Below, one piece after another: positions 46,189-55,132 of a stretch of DNA of 64,000 nucleotides. The DNA is taken from NCBI RefSeq assembly GCF_036226685.1, contig NZ_CP109009.1, positions 3,162,001 to 3,226,000 of the forward strand, given 5' to 3'. The stretch comes from Streptomyces sp. NBC_00690 (GTDB lineage Bacteria; Actinomycetota; Actinomycetes; Streptomycetales; Streptomycetaceae). Numbering within the stretch: position 1 is the first letter of the stretch; each line of letters starts with the position of its first letter. The position numbers were made by a program, and so were the translations under genes. The notes under the pieces were generated by a model that was not told the DNA's origin, searched no databases, and was given only the letters and a program-made list of their open reading frames with translations.

Positions 46189-47853
46189 TCAGTCGGCGAG
46201 GCGCTGGGCCCGGCGGATCGCCTCGGCCAACTCCGTCACGGCAGGGTCCTCGGTAATGTCGGCGAGCGTGGTCGCCCGCTTCCGCAACTCGTTCCAGCCG
46301 GGAGCACCCGGCAGGGAGCCTCCGCGGAGGGACTCGGCGAAGTAGGCGGCGACCGCGGTGATCTGGAACCGGTTCGACGCGCCCTGCCAGAGCGAGCCGT
46401 CCACGCCGCCGACCTCGATCGAACCCGACTTCTCGTACGGGGCACGGGTCTTGGGGTCGAGCCAGCGGACGGTTGCCGTGGCCACATGGCCGCGGGCACC
46501 CTCTTTGAGCCTGACGGCGTACAGCGCGGTCACCGTGTGACCGGGTCCCACTTCGCCGCCGTCCACCCCGTCGTCGCGGAAGTCCTCATCGGCGACGGCC
46601 CGGTTCTCGTAGCCGATCAACCGGAACTGCTGCACGTTCTGCTGGTCGAAGACCACCTGGGCCTTGGCGTCCCTGGCGCGCAGTTCCACATGGGAGGGCA
46701 GTTGGTCACGGAAGACCGTCCGGGCCTCCTTGTTGCTGGACACATAGGTGGTGTGGCCGTCGCCCTTGTTCGTGAGCCGCTCCATCAGGGCGTCCCCGTA
46801 CTCACTGCCGACTCCCACTCCGAAAAGGGTGATGCCGTGGTCGCGCCGGGCGTCGGCGATCCGGTCGAGGATGCGGTCCGCGTCGGTCTCCCCGGTGTTG
46901 GCGAGGGCGTCCGAGAGGAGGACGACCCGGTTGGTGGCGCCGTTGCGCTTGCCCTCGACGGCCTCCGCATAGCCGGTGCGCACGCCTGCGGAGAGGTTGG
47001 TGGAGTCGGTCGGGCGCAGCTCGTCGATGACGTCGTGGATGCGTTCCCGGTTGCCGTCGAGCCGGGTCATGCGCAGCCGGGTCTCGGCCTTGGCGCTGAA
47101 GGTCACCACGGCGATGGAGTCGTCGTCGCGCAGTTCGTCCGTGAGCGTCCGCAGCGACTCCCGGACCAGGTCGAGCCGGCCCTCTCCGGCCATCGAACCG
47201 GAGATGTCGATGACGAAGGTGAGGGCGGCGGGCGGACGTTTGCCCGCGCGGTCGGTCGCACGGGTGGCGAGTCCGACCCGCACCAGGGACCAGTCCCCTT
47301 CGCCGGCTTCCTGCCCGCCGATCTCGCCCCGGATCTCGCCCTCGCCCGCGGTGGGGCGGGCGCCGTCGAGGGTCACGGAGAAGCCGTTGCCCCCGGGCTG
47401 CGGATAGTCCTGCCGAAAGCTGTTGATGAACTCCTCGGGCCGGACGTCCCCCGGGGTGGGGCGCTCTCCGTTCTCCAGGGTGCGGCGGGCGTATCCGTAC
47501 GAGGCGGTGTCCACATCGAGGGCGAACGTGGAGAGGTAGTCGGCCGGGGGCGCGGGCTTCTCGACCATGTCGTCCGCGCGCAAGCCGTCCTGGCCGTCCT
47601 TGCGACCTGCGGCGGGCGGATTGGCGGCCGGTGGGGCGACCGTGGGGTTCCGCTGGGCTGCGCTCCCGCCCTCGCGTCGCTCCCGTTCGTCGGACGCGTC
47701 ATAGGTGGAGTTGCGTTGGTCGTCGCCGCCGTCGCTGCACGCGGCGGTCAGCAGCACCCCACCGGCGAGGACGACAGCGACCGCCCCCCGGTAGGTCCTG
47801 GTGCGTATGCCCGCCCTCCTGCTGCTGGTGGGCTGGGCTGTGCCGAGCTTCAT
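46189..47853 (-). CDS. von Willebrand factor A lipoprotein (YfbK-like)
   Basis: A 554-residue lipoprotein. The signal ends in LLTAACSDG, with Cys near residue 39. A disordered stretch (~42-100) precedes the vWA N-terminal region (TFALDVDTASYGYARRTLENG, PEEFINSFRQDYPQP). The vWA domain is at ~210-390 with MIDAS residues in TFVIDISGSMAGEGR, then TNLSAGVRTGY and LLSDALANTGE. The C-terminal ~150 residues (from FDQQNVQQFRLIGYENR) correspond to the domain that follows vWA in YfbK-type proteins. It probably mediates metal-dependent protein contacts at the cell surface. ATG 47853 has GGGGGAG upstream. Confidence 0.92.
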   Translation of the reverse strand: MKLGTAQPTSSRRAGIRTRTYRGAVAVVLAGGVLLTAACSDGGDDQRNSTYDASDERERREGGSAAQRNPTVAPPAANPPAAGRKDGQDGLRADDMVEKPAPPADYLSTFALDVDTASYGYARRTLENGERPTPGDVRPEEFINSFRQDYPQPGGNGFSVTLDGARPTAGEGEIRGEIGGQEAGEGDWSLVRVGLATRATDRAGKRPPAALTFVIDISGSMAGEGRLDLVRESLRTLTDELRDDDSIAVVTFSAKAETRLRMTRLDGNRERIHDVIDELRPTDSTNLSAGVRTGYAEAVEGKRNGATNRVVLLSDALANTGETDADRILDRIADARRDHGITLFGVGVGSEYGDALMERLTNKGDGHTTYVSSNKEARTVFRDQLPSHVELRARDAKAQVVFDQQNVQQFRLIGYENRAVADEDFRDDGVDGGEVGPGHTVTALYAVRLKEGARGHVATATVRWLDPKTRAPYEKSGSIEVGGVDGSLWQGASNRFQITAVAAYFAESLRGGSLPGAPGWNELRKRATTLADITEDPAVTELAEAIRRAQRLAD

Positions 47854-48080
47854 CCGGATCTCCCCCGTGTGGTTGGCGCTTGGGGATGTGACGTCCGGTG
47901 CGGCGGTTCGGACTCGCCAGGGGTGTTGCGGAACCGTCTCGATGCGGCAACGGGCAGGAATCCCGGGGCCTGCGGCTTCGGCCCGCTACAAGATGCGGGG
48001 GTGCCCTGTGGGCGACGGCGTTGCGGAATCGATTCGACCACGGAACCGTACGGGTCCGGACCCACGCGCAGCCCGTACGC

Positions 48081-48117
48081 GACGAGCCGCCTCCGGGTGC
48101 ACCGAAGGCGGCTCGTC
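48081..48117 (-). terminator. Terminator after the ABC permease gene
   Basis: GACGAGCCGCC (48081-48091) and GGCGGCTCGTC (48107-48117), an 11-bp perfect stem with 15-nt loop, 30 bp past the stop. Confidence 0.75.
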
Positions 48118-48146
48118 ATGGCAGGCGGCAGCAGCCGGCCGCGGTT

Positions 48147-49004
48147 CTACGACACGATGTCCTTCCGGGAGAAGTTGCGGAAGGCCAGCGCGAAGAGCAC
48201 CAGGGCGTAACTCACCGAGACAGCAGCGCCCTTGACCATGCCGCTCCACTCCAACTGGGGTTGCAGCGCGTCTATCCACGCGAACTGCCAGTGCGCTGGC
48301 AGTACGTCGCGCCAGGAGCCGAGGGCGGTGACCGCGTCCAGCACATTGCCGACGATGGTGAGGCCCACCGCTCCGCCGACCGCGCCCAGCGGGGCATCGG
48401 TCTTGGTGGACAGCCAGAACGCGAGCCCCGCCGTGACCAGTTGGGAGACGAAGATGAACGCCACGACCAGCGCCAGCCTGGGCAGCGTCTCCGCCGCGTC
48501 GAGGGAGCCCCCGGTGGGCAGCTTGAGCGGCCCCCAACCGTAGGCGAGAGTGCCCGTGGCCAAGGCGATCACCGGGAGCATGACCATCGCCGCCGCACTG
48601 AAGCCAAGCGCGACCGCCAGCTTGGACCACAGCAGACGGGTGCGGGGCACGGGTGCGGCCAGCAGATAGCGCAGGGAGGACCAGTTGGCCTCCGAGGCCA
48701 CCGTGTCGCCGTGGAACAGCGCCACCGGTACGACCAGCAGGAAGCCCGCCGAGGCGAACAGGCAGGTGGCCGCGAAGTTGGCGCCCGATGCGGTGGCGGT
48801 GTCCATGAGGGTGATGCGGTCGTTCTCGCCGCCGTCCGGCGAGCCTCCGATCGCGAAGGCGGCGATCAGGACCAGCGGCAACGCGGCCAGGATCCCCGCC
48901 ATGACCATGGTCCGTCGCCGCTTCAACTGGCGCACCGCCTCCACCCGAAGCGGCAGGGTGCGCCGGGCGCGGTAGCCGGGGGCCGAATCGATCAGCGTAC
49001 TCAT
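48147..49004 (-). CDS. ABC-2-type transporter permease
   Basis: A 285-residue integral membrane protein with six hydrophobic spans, including MVMAGILAALPLVLIAAFAIGG, ATCLFASAGFLLVVPVALF and LALVVAFIFVSQLVTAGLAFWL. LRYLLAAPVPRTRLLWSKL is the amphipathic segment typical of ABC-2 permeases. CGGAGGTCC precedes ATG 49004, and the stop of the upstream hydrolase/ATPase gene overlaps the start (ATGA). It forms an exporter with that ATPase. Confidence 0.9.
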   Translation of the reverse strand: MSTLIDSAPGYRARRTLPLRVEAVRQLKRRRTMVMAGILAALPLVLIAAFAIGGSPDGGENDRITLMDTATASGANFAATCLFASAGFLLVVPVALFHGDTVASEANWSSLRYLLAAPVPRTRLLWSKLAVALGFSAAAMVMLPVIALATGTLAYGWGPLKLPTGGSLDAAETLPRLALVVAFIFVSQLVTAGLAFWLSTKTDAPLGAVGGAVGLTIVGNVLDAVTALGSWRDVLPAHWQFAWIDALQPQLEWSGMVKGAAVSVSYALVLFALAFRNFSRKDIVS

Positions 49005-51742
49005 GCGGGACCTCCGATCAGGGTGAGGAAGGCGTCCTCCAGGCGGCGGTGCGGACCGACACCGGTCAGCGGCACGTCCAGACGTACCAGTTCGCCGATC
49101 ATGTCGGTTGGCGTGGCGCCGTCGAGCCTGATCAGGAGTCCATCGTCGGTGCGGGTGGCGGAGGCGATCCCGCCGAGCGCGCCGATCTTCTCGACCACGG
49201 GGTCCGAGATCTGGACGGCGGTCGTGACGAGCAGGGTGTCGCTCTCCCCCGTGATCTCCGCGACCGGTCCGGCCTGCACCAGTCGGCCGCGGTCCATCAC
49301 GACCAGATGGGTGCAGGACTGCTCGACCTCGGACAGGAGATGGCTGGACACGATCACGGTTCGGCCGCCGGCCGCGTACCGGATCATCACGTCCCTCATC
49401 TCACGGATCTGTGGTGGGTCGAGTCCGTTCGTCGGCTCGTCAAGGATGAGGAGGTCCGGCATGCCGAGCATGGCCTGGGCGATCGCGAGCCGCTGCCGCA
49501 TGCCCTGCGAGTAGGTACGAACCGCTCGGGCGAGTGCGTCACCGAGCCCGGCGATCTCCAGGGCCTCCTCGATGTGGGCGTCCTCAGCGGGCCGGCCGGT
49601 GGCCCGCCAGTAGAGCTCAAGGTTGTCGCGTCCCGACAGGTGAGGCAGGAATCCGGCGCCTTCGACGAACGCACCGACCCGGGAGAGCACCGGCGCGCCC
49701 GGGCGAATGGCGTGCCCGAAGACGCGGATCTCGCCGGAGTCGGGCCGGATGAGGCCCATCAACATCCGCAGGGTCGTGGTCTTGCCCGCACCGTTCGGCC
49801 CGAGCAGGCCCAGTACCTGGCCCTTCTCCACCCGGAACGAGAGGTCCCGGACGGCATAGCGGTCGGCCGACTTGGCGTACCGCTTGGACAGGTCGGTGAT
49901 CTCCAAGGGGACATCGGCGCGCGCCGGGTCCGGTGCCGGGGCGATGGCCCTGCGCCGCGCGGTGAACAGCAGACCGGCCGCGATCACGACCGCCGCGAGC
50001 GGAAGGCCCCAGGTCCACCAGGGCAACCCGGCGGCCTCGGTCTTGACGTCCGCCGCCGTGGGCACGGCGAGGGCGCTGGTGCCGCCGCCGGCGAGGCCGA
50101 CCGTGTAGGAGGCGGGTGCGGTCGGCGATGCATAGCCGAGGTCGGTCGCGCTCAGGACCAGGCGCAGCCGGTGTCCGGCATCGACCTGATGGTCCACGGC
50201 GGGCAGGGTCAACTCGACCTCTTTGCCCGCGCGGGCGCCGTCGATGCGGATCGGGGCGACGAGTTGGGAGGGCAGCACCTGCTGGCGGCCGTCCGGCCCG
50301 ACGTCGTACACCTTTCCGAAGAGGACGGCCGTACCGGTGGAGGAGGCCACCTTGACGCGGACCGTGGGCGAGCCGGTGATCCGTACCCCCTGCTGGAGGG
50401 GTCGGGATTCGAAGCGCGCGTTCTGACCGGGGAAGTCCAGGGAGAGACCGACGCCGAAGGAGGAGAACTGACCGAGCCCACCGCTGAGCCCGGGGACGGC
50501 GGAGATGGCGGGTGGTGACGCGCCCGCCGGATTGGAGAAGGTCTGCTCACGGCCGTTCAGGGCGATGGCCCTGGTGCCGTTTTCCAGCCCCGGGTAGCGG
50601 TCGCCGCTCGCCCCGCGAAGCAGTGCCTGCCCATCGGTGGAGTCGACGCCTCCGGTGCGGCTGACCCGGAAGGCCGGGCCCGTGTCGGCGCTCTCGTCCT
50701 CCTTGAGGTAGCGGTCGAACCATGCGTTGACCCGCCCTTGGAGACGCGCGGACTCGCCGTCGCCGCCGTCGTGGCCGCCGGAGATCCAGTCCACGGAGAC
50801 CGGTGCCCCGTTGGCGCTGATCGTGCGGGCCATGGCGTCGGCGTGGGAGAGGGGGAACAGCGAGTCGGCCTGCCCCTGCATGATCAGAGTGGGGACCTTG
50901 ATGCGGTCGCCCACCGCGGAGGGGCTACGGCTCTCCAGCAGATCACGGGCGGCGGCGTCGGGCACTCCGGCCGTGGCGACCCGTTCGTACATGGCGCACA
51001 GTTCGGGCTGGAACCGGCCGCAGCCGGCGGGGTTCACCGGGGTCGGGCCCGCGGCGGCACCGGCGTTCGGCTGGGCGGGCGCGCTCGGCTGCTCCGCCCT
51101 CGGCGCGATGCCGGGGGCACTCGCCGAACCGGTGGAGAAGAAGATGCCGGCCCAGAGCTTCTTGAAGACCCCGTTCGGGAAGAGGGCGTCGGCGAGGTTC
51201 CAGTAGGTGATGGAGGGGGCGATGGCGTCTACCCGGGGGTCGTGCCCCGCGGCCAGCAGGGAGATCGCCCCGCCGTACGAGGCTCCCGCCGCGCCAACCC
51301 GGGGGTCGCCATCGGCGTCGAGCCGCACTTCGGGGCGCTCCGCCAACCAGTCGATCAGCCGGGAGACGTCCTTGACCTCGAAGGCGGGATCGTTGAGACC
51401 GATCCGCCCGGCCGAGTCGCCGAAGCCGCGGGCCGACCAGGTCAGTACGGCGTAACCGTCGCGGGCCAGCCCTTCGGCCTGGGCACGCACATCGTCCTTG
51501 CTGCCGCCGAAGCCGTGCCCGAGGAGCACGGCCGGGCGTCGGTCCTTGGTGTTGCCCGCGGTGAAGTACGAGGTGTCGATCTTCGCCCCGGGCATGGAGT
51601 GCACGCGGTCCTCACGGCGTACGGTCGGGGCGCCGTCATCGGCGACCGCGGTCCAGGTGCCCGCTCCTGCGAGTACGGCGATGGCTGCGGCGCCCGCGAG
51701 CCATCGGCCGGGCGGGCGGAGCCGGAGAAGTCGGGTCTGCAT
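49001..51742 (-). CDS. Fusion of secreted S15-type alpha/beta hydrolase and ABC ATPase
   Basis: A 913-residue protein with two activities. The N-terminus is a signal or anchor (RPPGRWLAGAAAIAVLAGAGTWTAVA). An alpha/beta hydrolase of the CocE/X-prolyl dipeptidyl-peptidase type follows at ~50-580: oxyanion region LLGHGFGGSK, nucleophile Ser in GAAGASYGGAISLLAAG, Asp in MQGQADSLFP, His in ISGGHDGG. A membrane span (WWTWGLPLAAVVIAAGLLF) crosses to a cytoplasmic ABC ATPase (~605-913) with Walker A LGPNGAGKTTTLRML, signature YSQGMRQRL and Walker B LLILDEPTNGLD. Hydrolase and ATPase thus lie on opposite membrane faces. It is coupled to the permease gene. Confidence 0.9.
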   Translation of the reverse strand: MQTRLLRLRPPGRWLAGAAAIAVLAGAGTWTAVADDGAPTVRREDRVHSMPGAKIDTSYFTAGNTKDRRPAVLLGHGFGGSKDDVRAQAEGLARDGYAVLTWSARGFGDSAGRIGLNDPAFEVKDVSRLIDWLAERPEVRLDADGDPRVGAAGASYGGAISLLAAGHDPRVDAIAPSITYWNLADALFPNGVFKKLWAGIFFSTGSASAPGIAPRAEQPSAPAQPNAGAAAGPTPVNPAGCGRFQPELCAMYERVATAGVPDAAARDLLESRSPSAVGDRIKVPTLIMQGQADSLFPLSHADAMARTISANGAPVSVDWISGGHDGGDGESARLQGRVNAWFDRYLKEDESADTGPAFRVSRTGGVDSTDGQALLRGASGDRYPGLENGTRAIALNGREQTFSNPAGASPPAISAVPGLSGGLGQFSSFGVGLSLDFPGQNARFESRPLQQGVRITGSPTVRVKVASSTGTAVLFGKVYDVGPDGRQQVLPSQLVAPIRIDGARAGKEVELTLPAVDHQVDAGHRLRLVLSATDLGYASPTAPASYTVGLAGGGTSALAVPTAADVKTEAAGLPWWTWGLPLAAVVIAAGLLFTARRRAIAPAPDPARADVPLEITDLSKRYAKSADRYAVRDLSFRVEKGQVLGLLGPNGAGKTTTLRMLMGLIRPDSGEIRVFGHAIRPGAPVLSRVGAFVEGAGFLPHLSGRDNLELYWRATGRPAEDAHIEEALEIAGLGDALARAVRTYSQGMRQRLAIAQAMLGMPDLLILDEPTNGLDPPQIREMRDVMIRYAAGGRTVIVSSHLLSEVEQSCTHLVVMDRGRLVQAGPVAEITGESDTLLVTTAVQISDPVVEKIGALGGIASATRTDDGLLIRLDGATPTDMIGELVRLDVPLTGVGPHRRLEDAFLTLIGGPA

Positions 51743-52031
51743 GGTTGAAACCCTAAGCGGAACAGCTGTGGGCTCTCGGCTGCCGCCAGACGGAGGTGCC
51801 CGGTCTCCTCGGGGAGTAGGCGTCGACCAGGCCGTACACCAGGTGCGGTACGCGTCCCTGACAGGGACGGGAGGGGGGCGTTCCTCCTGGCGGGGGTTGA
51901 CCACCGGGCGACCAGCGCCCGAGCCTTGGACCCGCTCGTCCGGATCTCCTTCGACCGACTCCGCAGATCGCGCTGAGTAATCTCGCGCCGGGCGGCCACG
52001 GCTGGGCGCCGGCACGATGTGCTGCCGAGTG

Positions 52032-52526
52032 CTACGCGGTGGCCCGCGTCTCTGCCTCACCGACGCGCTGAACAGCATTCGCCTGGCCGGGGGCCTCATC
52101 GGTCGGGTACGGGCGCTCGTCCGGCAGGAGAGCGGCTGCGGCGGCCAGGTCGTCGTTCTTCACCCGTGCATGGATCTCGTGCGCCAGGTCGGTCACATCG
52201 CGGATGGACACCGTCCATTCGTCCGCGTACCGGCGGGACGCCTCCCCCGCGAGCCCCAGTTGCAGCGAGCGGTACGACAGCGGCTGGATGCGCAGATCCC
52301 GCTCGGGGTCCCACTGCACCCGCGCCGGTGAGCGCTTCAACTCCCGCCGCCACTGGTTCCGGTCCGGGTGGAGCCCCCGGTCGTAGTGGGACAGACAGGA
52401 GTTCCGCAGCGCCCAGTCGAAGCCCTCGCGGGTGATCTCCACGGCGAGTACGGTCTCCTGGCCCTCCTTCAGACCCCAGCCGCAGCGGTACATCATCCAG
52501 AGGAACGACGGCTTGATCCATGTCAA
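52032..52526 (-). pseudogene. DUF4291 gene, 3' fragment separated by the AICE
   Basis: This frame reads from TTG 52526 (TTGACATGGATC) into WIKPSFLWMMYRCGWGLKEGQE and the rest of a DUF4291 domain (~158 native codons), with no N-terminus. The missing start of the gene lies at 62342-62512, at the other end of the element. The codons around the junction (MTWIKP) are present on both sides, so excision would restore one 212-residue frame. A shortened protein could be made from the TTG, but the fragment is most simply a gene interrupted by integration. Confidence 0.88.
52509..52520. other. attL core of the AICE
   Basis: CGGCTTGATCCA occurs here and again at 62351-62362, each at a DUF4291 breakpoint. 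After one mismatch a further GTCA is shared. A short core is normal for large serine integrases. Confidence 0.85.
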
Positions 52527-52564
52527 GTCGTGTTCATAGTCCTTTTACAGGCGTGCTCCCTGAC

Positions 52565-53035
52565 TCACCCCAGATAGGGGCGGTCCCGGTGCTCAAGGAA
52601 GTGCTGGATACGGAGCCGCTGGGTGTGGTGCATGGAAAGCTCGCTGAGGTCATCCGGGTGAATGAACCGCAGCTCGGTGGACTCCTCGGAGATCTTCAGC
52701 TCACCGCCGGTGACCCGGGCGGTGAAGCAGACATTGAACTGCCGGCGCACCTCACCGTCCGAGTAGGCGATCACATGGCGAGGGTCGGTGTACGTACCGA
52801 CCAGCCCGGTGATCTCGACCTGAAGCCCGGTCTCCTCCTGGACCTCGCGCACCGCCGCACCGGGCAGCGAGTCCGACATCTCCATGCCACCTCCTGGCAG
52901 CGCCCAGAGATCGTTGTCACGTCGGCGCTGAAGCAGGATGCGCCCTTGCTCATCGGTGACGACGGCCGAAGCTGCGACAACGAGGTTGTTCGGCTCGGGG
53001 GCGGCGGGATCGTCGTAGTACTCGGTGCGGGGCAA
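52565..53035 (-). CDS. NUDIX hydrolase (AICE-borne)
   Basis: A 156-residue NUDIX protein with box GGGMEMSDSLPGAAVREVQEETGL; Asp takes the place of the first box Glu. VVAASAVVTDEQGRILLQRR opens the fold. NUDIX genes paired with an XRE-type regulator are frequent in AICEs, where a role in the switch between integrated and replicating states has been proposed. The start is TTG 53035, 3 bp after the regulator's stop, with GGAG at the junction. The pair is one transcript. Confidence 0.88.
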   Translation of the reverse strand: MPRTEYYDDPAAPEPNNLVVAASAVVTDEQGRILLQRRRDNDLWALPGGGMEMSDSLPGAAVREVQEETGLQVEITGLVGTYTDPRHVIAYSDGEVRRQFNVCFTARVTGGELKISEESTELRFIHPDDLSELSMHHTQRLRIQHFLEHRDRPYLG

Positions 53036-53038
53036 GGG

Positions 53039-53782
53039 TCACTCCTCCTGGATCGGGGACGCTGTCGCCCATACCGCGTCGAAGCTCTGGGCGTAGGTGT
53101 CGAAGACTCCCCCGGCACCGTTGCGCCGAAGATGCCAGACCGGCGCACCGTAGGCGTTCACTCCCCAGACATGGGCGTTGACCAACAGTTGATCATCAGC
53201 TCGGTAGAGGGAGTTGTAGAGCGTCGTCTCATGGGTCCGGACCTCGATGCCGGGTACCCCGATCAGCGGCCGATAGTGCATCAGGGCCAGTCGGCACCGG
53301 GACTCGATGCCGTGCCCGAACTGCTCTTCCTCGCCACGCTGCCGGACGTTCTGGCTCTCGGCGTCGCCCAGAGCGATCCGTATGGTGCAGCCGTCAGCAG
53401 CGCGCTCCCGTAGCACTTCGTTGAGCCGCGGGTAAGCCTCATGCAGGAAGATCGCGGCGTATACCAGGATGTCGATCCGCTCGCGGGACTGCGCCAGCAT
53501 GTCGGTGATCACCGACACGGGGACATCCGCTCGCTTGTCGTACAACGCGACCAGTTCCGGACTGACGGCGCGGGCGGCGCGGACCTGCCGCAGTGCGGGC
53601 CAAAGAGCGTGCACGTCTTCTCCTAACGTCTCTGCCGCCAGCAAGGCAGTGGCTCGACGTGGTGTGCGGCCCAGATTGACCCATCGCTCAACGGACTTGG
53701 GGTCCACCTCTGCCTTCGTCGCGAGGGCGGCATAGGTCCACCCACCGGCTGCCATGGCGGCTCGAAGTCTTTCGTTCGGCAT
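53039..53782 (-). CDS. XRE-type helix-turn-helix regulator (AICE-borne)
   Basis: A 247-residue regulator. Residues 1-~60 are a helix-turn-helix (WTYAALATKAEVDPKSVERWVNLGRTPRR). The C-terminal ~170 residues (VSVITDMLAQSRERIDILVYAAIFLHE through WHLRRNGAGGVFDTYAQSFD) form a second domain with a phospholipase-D-like feel, but no HKD motif is seen. GGGAGAGAC precedes ATG 53782. It is divergent from the small plus-strand genes and probably controls this region. Confidence 0.85.
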   Translation of the reverse strand: MPNERLRAAMAAGGWTYAALATKAEVDPKSVERWVNLGRTPRRATALLAAETLGEDVHALWPALRQVRAARAVSPELVALYDKRADVPVSVITDMLAQSRERIDILVYAAIFLHEAYPRLNEVLRERAADGCTIRIALGDAESQNVRQRGEEEQFGHGIESRCRLALMHYRPLIGVPGIEVRTHETTLYNSLYRADDQLLVNAHVWGVNAYGAPVWHLRRNGAGGVFDTYAQSFDAVWATASPIQEE

Positions 53783-53900
53783 CGCAGTCTCTCCCTGGAG
53801 TTGGGGACGTTGCTAGGGACGTTCTACCGCGCTTGGGACGTCCCTAAGTGGGTTTTGGGGGAGGTATCCCCGTCCTGGTGACTGGGCCGATCCTCCCAAC

Positions 53901-54125
53901 ATGAGCGACAAGACAGCCCCGGAAGTGGGCACGCTGGCGCTGGATTCGAAGACGAACCGGGTCGGCAGAGTGATGGGCCATGTCGGTACTCATGTCCAAC
54001 TGCGCCGTCCAGAGGGCGGAATCGAGTGGGACGCTCGCCCCGAGGATGTCCGTACCGTCGAAGCCTCCGAATACCTCCGGTTGCGAGTGGCCGAACGCAA
54101 CGCCACCAGTGGGGGTGTGTTGTGA
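53901..54125 (+). CDS. Hypothetical small AICE protein, 74 aa
   Basis: A 74-residue acidic/mixed protein (VGTLALDSKTNRVGRVMGHVG, WDARPEDVRTVEASEYL) that looks like a small SH3-like beta fold. It begins a three-gene run, its stop overlapping the next start. No named family is recognised. Confidence 0.7.
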   Translation: MSDKTAPEVGTLALDSKTNRVGRVMGHVGTHVQLRRPEGGIEWDARPEDVRTVEASEYLRLRVAERNATSGGVL

Positions 54126-54367
54126 CGCGTTCCGTCCTGCGGTACGTCCAGTGGACGATGAGCCCCGATCCCGCCGAGGACTCACCGGAGATGATTCACG
54201 AACTCGGGTGCGGGACGTGCAGGGCCACGTCCGGCGCGGGTGGCGACTTCGAAGCGGTACGCGATTGGGCCTTCGCACACACCGGCGCGAACCCCTCGCA
54301 TCGGCGCTACCACGAACTGATCTGGCGTGTCTGGCGCATGGCTCCCGCCGGCGGGGAGGGGCCGTGA
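54122..54367 (+). CDS. Hypothetical small AICE protein, 81 aa
   Basis: An 81-residue protein with a Cys pair (HELGCGTCRATSG) and RDWAFAHTGANPSHRRYHELIWRVWR. The Cys pair and His residues suggest metal binding. GTG 54122 overlaps the preceding stop, and the following gene overlaps in turn. It resembles small proteins common on Streptomyces mobile elements, function unknown. Confidence 0.72.
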   Translation: MTRSVLRYVQWTMSPDPAEDSPEMIHELGCGTCRATSGAGGDFEAVRDWAFAHTGANPSHRRYHELIWRVWRMAPAGGEGP

Positions 54368-54456
54368 GACAGCGCTTGTTCTGCGTCCTGATGGCGATCT
54401 TCTGGACCGCCGTGGTCGTACCCGTCGCCGTGATCAGCGATCCGGGCGCCTACTAA
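54364..54456 (+). CDS. 30-residue membrane peptide (AICE)
   Basis: A short frame with one hydrophobic span (LFCVLMAIFWTAVVVPVAVI). Start GTG 54364 overlaps the previous stop (GTGA), and a strong terminator follows 16 bp after its stop. The coupling supports translation. Confidence 0.55.
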   Translation: MRQRLFCVLMAIFWTAVVVPVAVISDPGAY

Positions 54457-54472
54457 TCCACCACACATGAGA

Positions 54473-54513
54473 CCGGACCACCCCTCGCCTGGACAGCTAC
54501 CGGGGTGGTCCGG
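54473..54513 (+). terminator. Terminator after the small-gene run
   Basis: CCGGACCACCCC (54473-54484) and GGGGTGGTCCGG (54502-54513), a perfect 12-bp stem with 17-nt loop. Confidence 0.8.
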
Positions 54514-54625
54514 CCCGGAGCCCTCGCGGACCCCAGTGCCGATGGTACTGGGGCCGCAGCCATGCCGCCGATCTGGCGGGCCTTCGACCCTGGTGCTGAA
54601 CTGCTGCTTCTTGAGGGGGAGTTCT

Positions 54626-54922
54626 GTGCAGCACGAGCCGATAGACCCGGGCTTCGACGGCAATGGGGGTCTGGACCCGGACGGCTGGGTGTGGGTGCGA
54701 GGAGTCGACTACCTGGCGGGCTGGCGGAGTGCGAACGATGCGGCATCGGAGCTGACCGCCGCGATGACCGGGGCCGGGATCGACACATCGGAGATGACGG
54801 CGACGGCGGACACGGCTCCGGACGGGTCGGGGGTGCTGCGGTTATCACTTTCGGCAGGGACGGCCTTCGAGCTGGCGCAGGTGGTTCGGGATGGGGTGGC
54901 GGGGTTGGGGAAGACGGGGTGA
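54626..54922 (+). CDS. Hypothetical AICE protein, 98 aa
   Basis: A 98-residue protein with an aromatic N-terminus (GWVWVRGVDYLAGWRSANDAASEL) and a C-terminal amphipathic stretch (AFELAQVVRDGVAGLG). GAGGGGGA lies 5 nt before GTG 54626. No family is recognised. Confidence 0.65.
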   Translation: MQHEPIDPGFDGNGGLDPDGWVWVRGVDYLAGWRSANDAASELTAAMTGAGIDTSEMTATADTAPDGSGVLRLSLSAGTAFELAQVVRDGVAGLGKTG

Positions 54923-55132
54923 GTGACGGATCGGAGGTCTGCCGTGACCCCTTCGTCCCGAACTATGGGCGGGGTGATCGCTGAGGTCTGCTGGGCTGGC
55001 CACGAGGGTCAAGGAGGGCGTAGGCGGTCGATGCCGATCGACGTGGTTGCTGTACTTCGCTGCTGTACCTCATGAGGCCCCGTCAGCGAAAATTCCAGCG
55101 CAGCGTGCGGTCGCTGGTGCAGTCTGGCCCGT

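Noticed and set aside
45934..48210. 758-codon plus-strand frame
   Set aside because: Shadow of the GT2 and vWA genes on the other strand.
49049..50518. 489-codon plus-strand frame
   Set aside because: Antisense to the hydrolase/ABC ATPase fusion.
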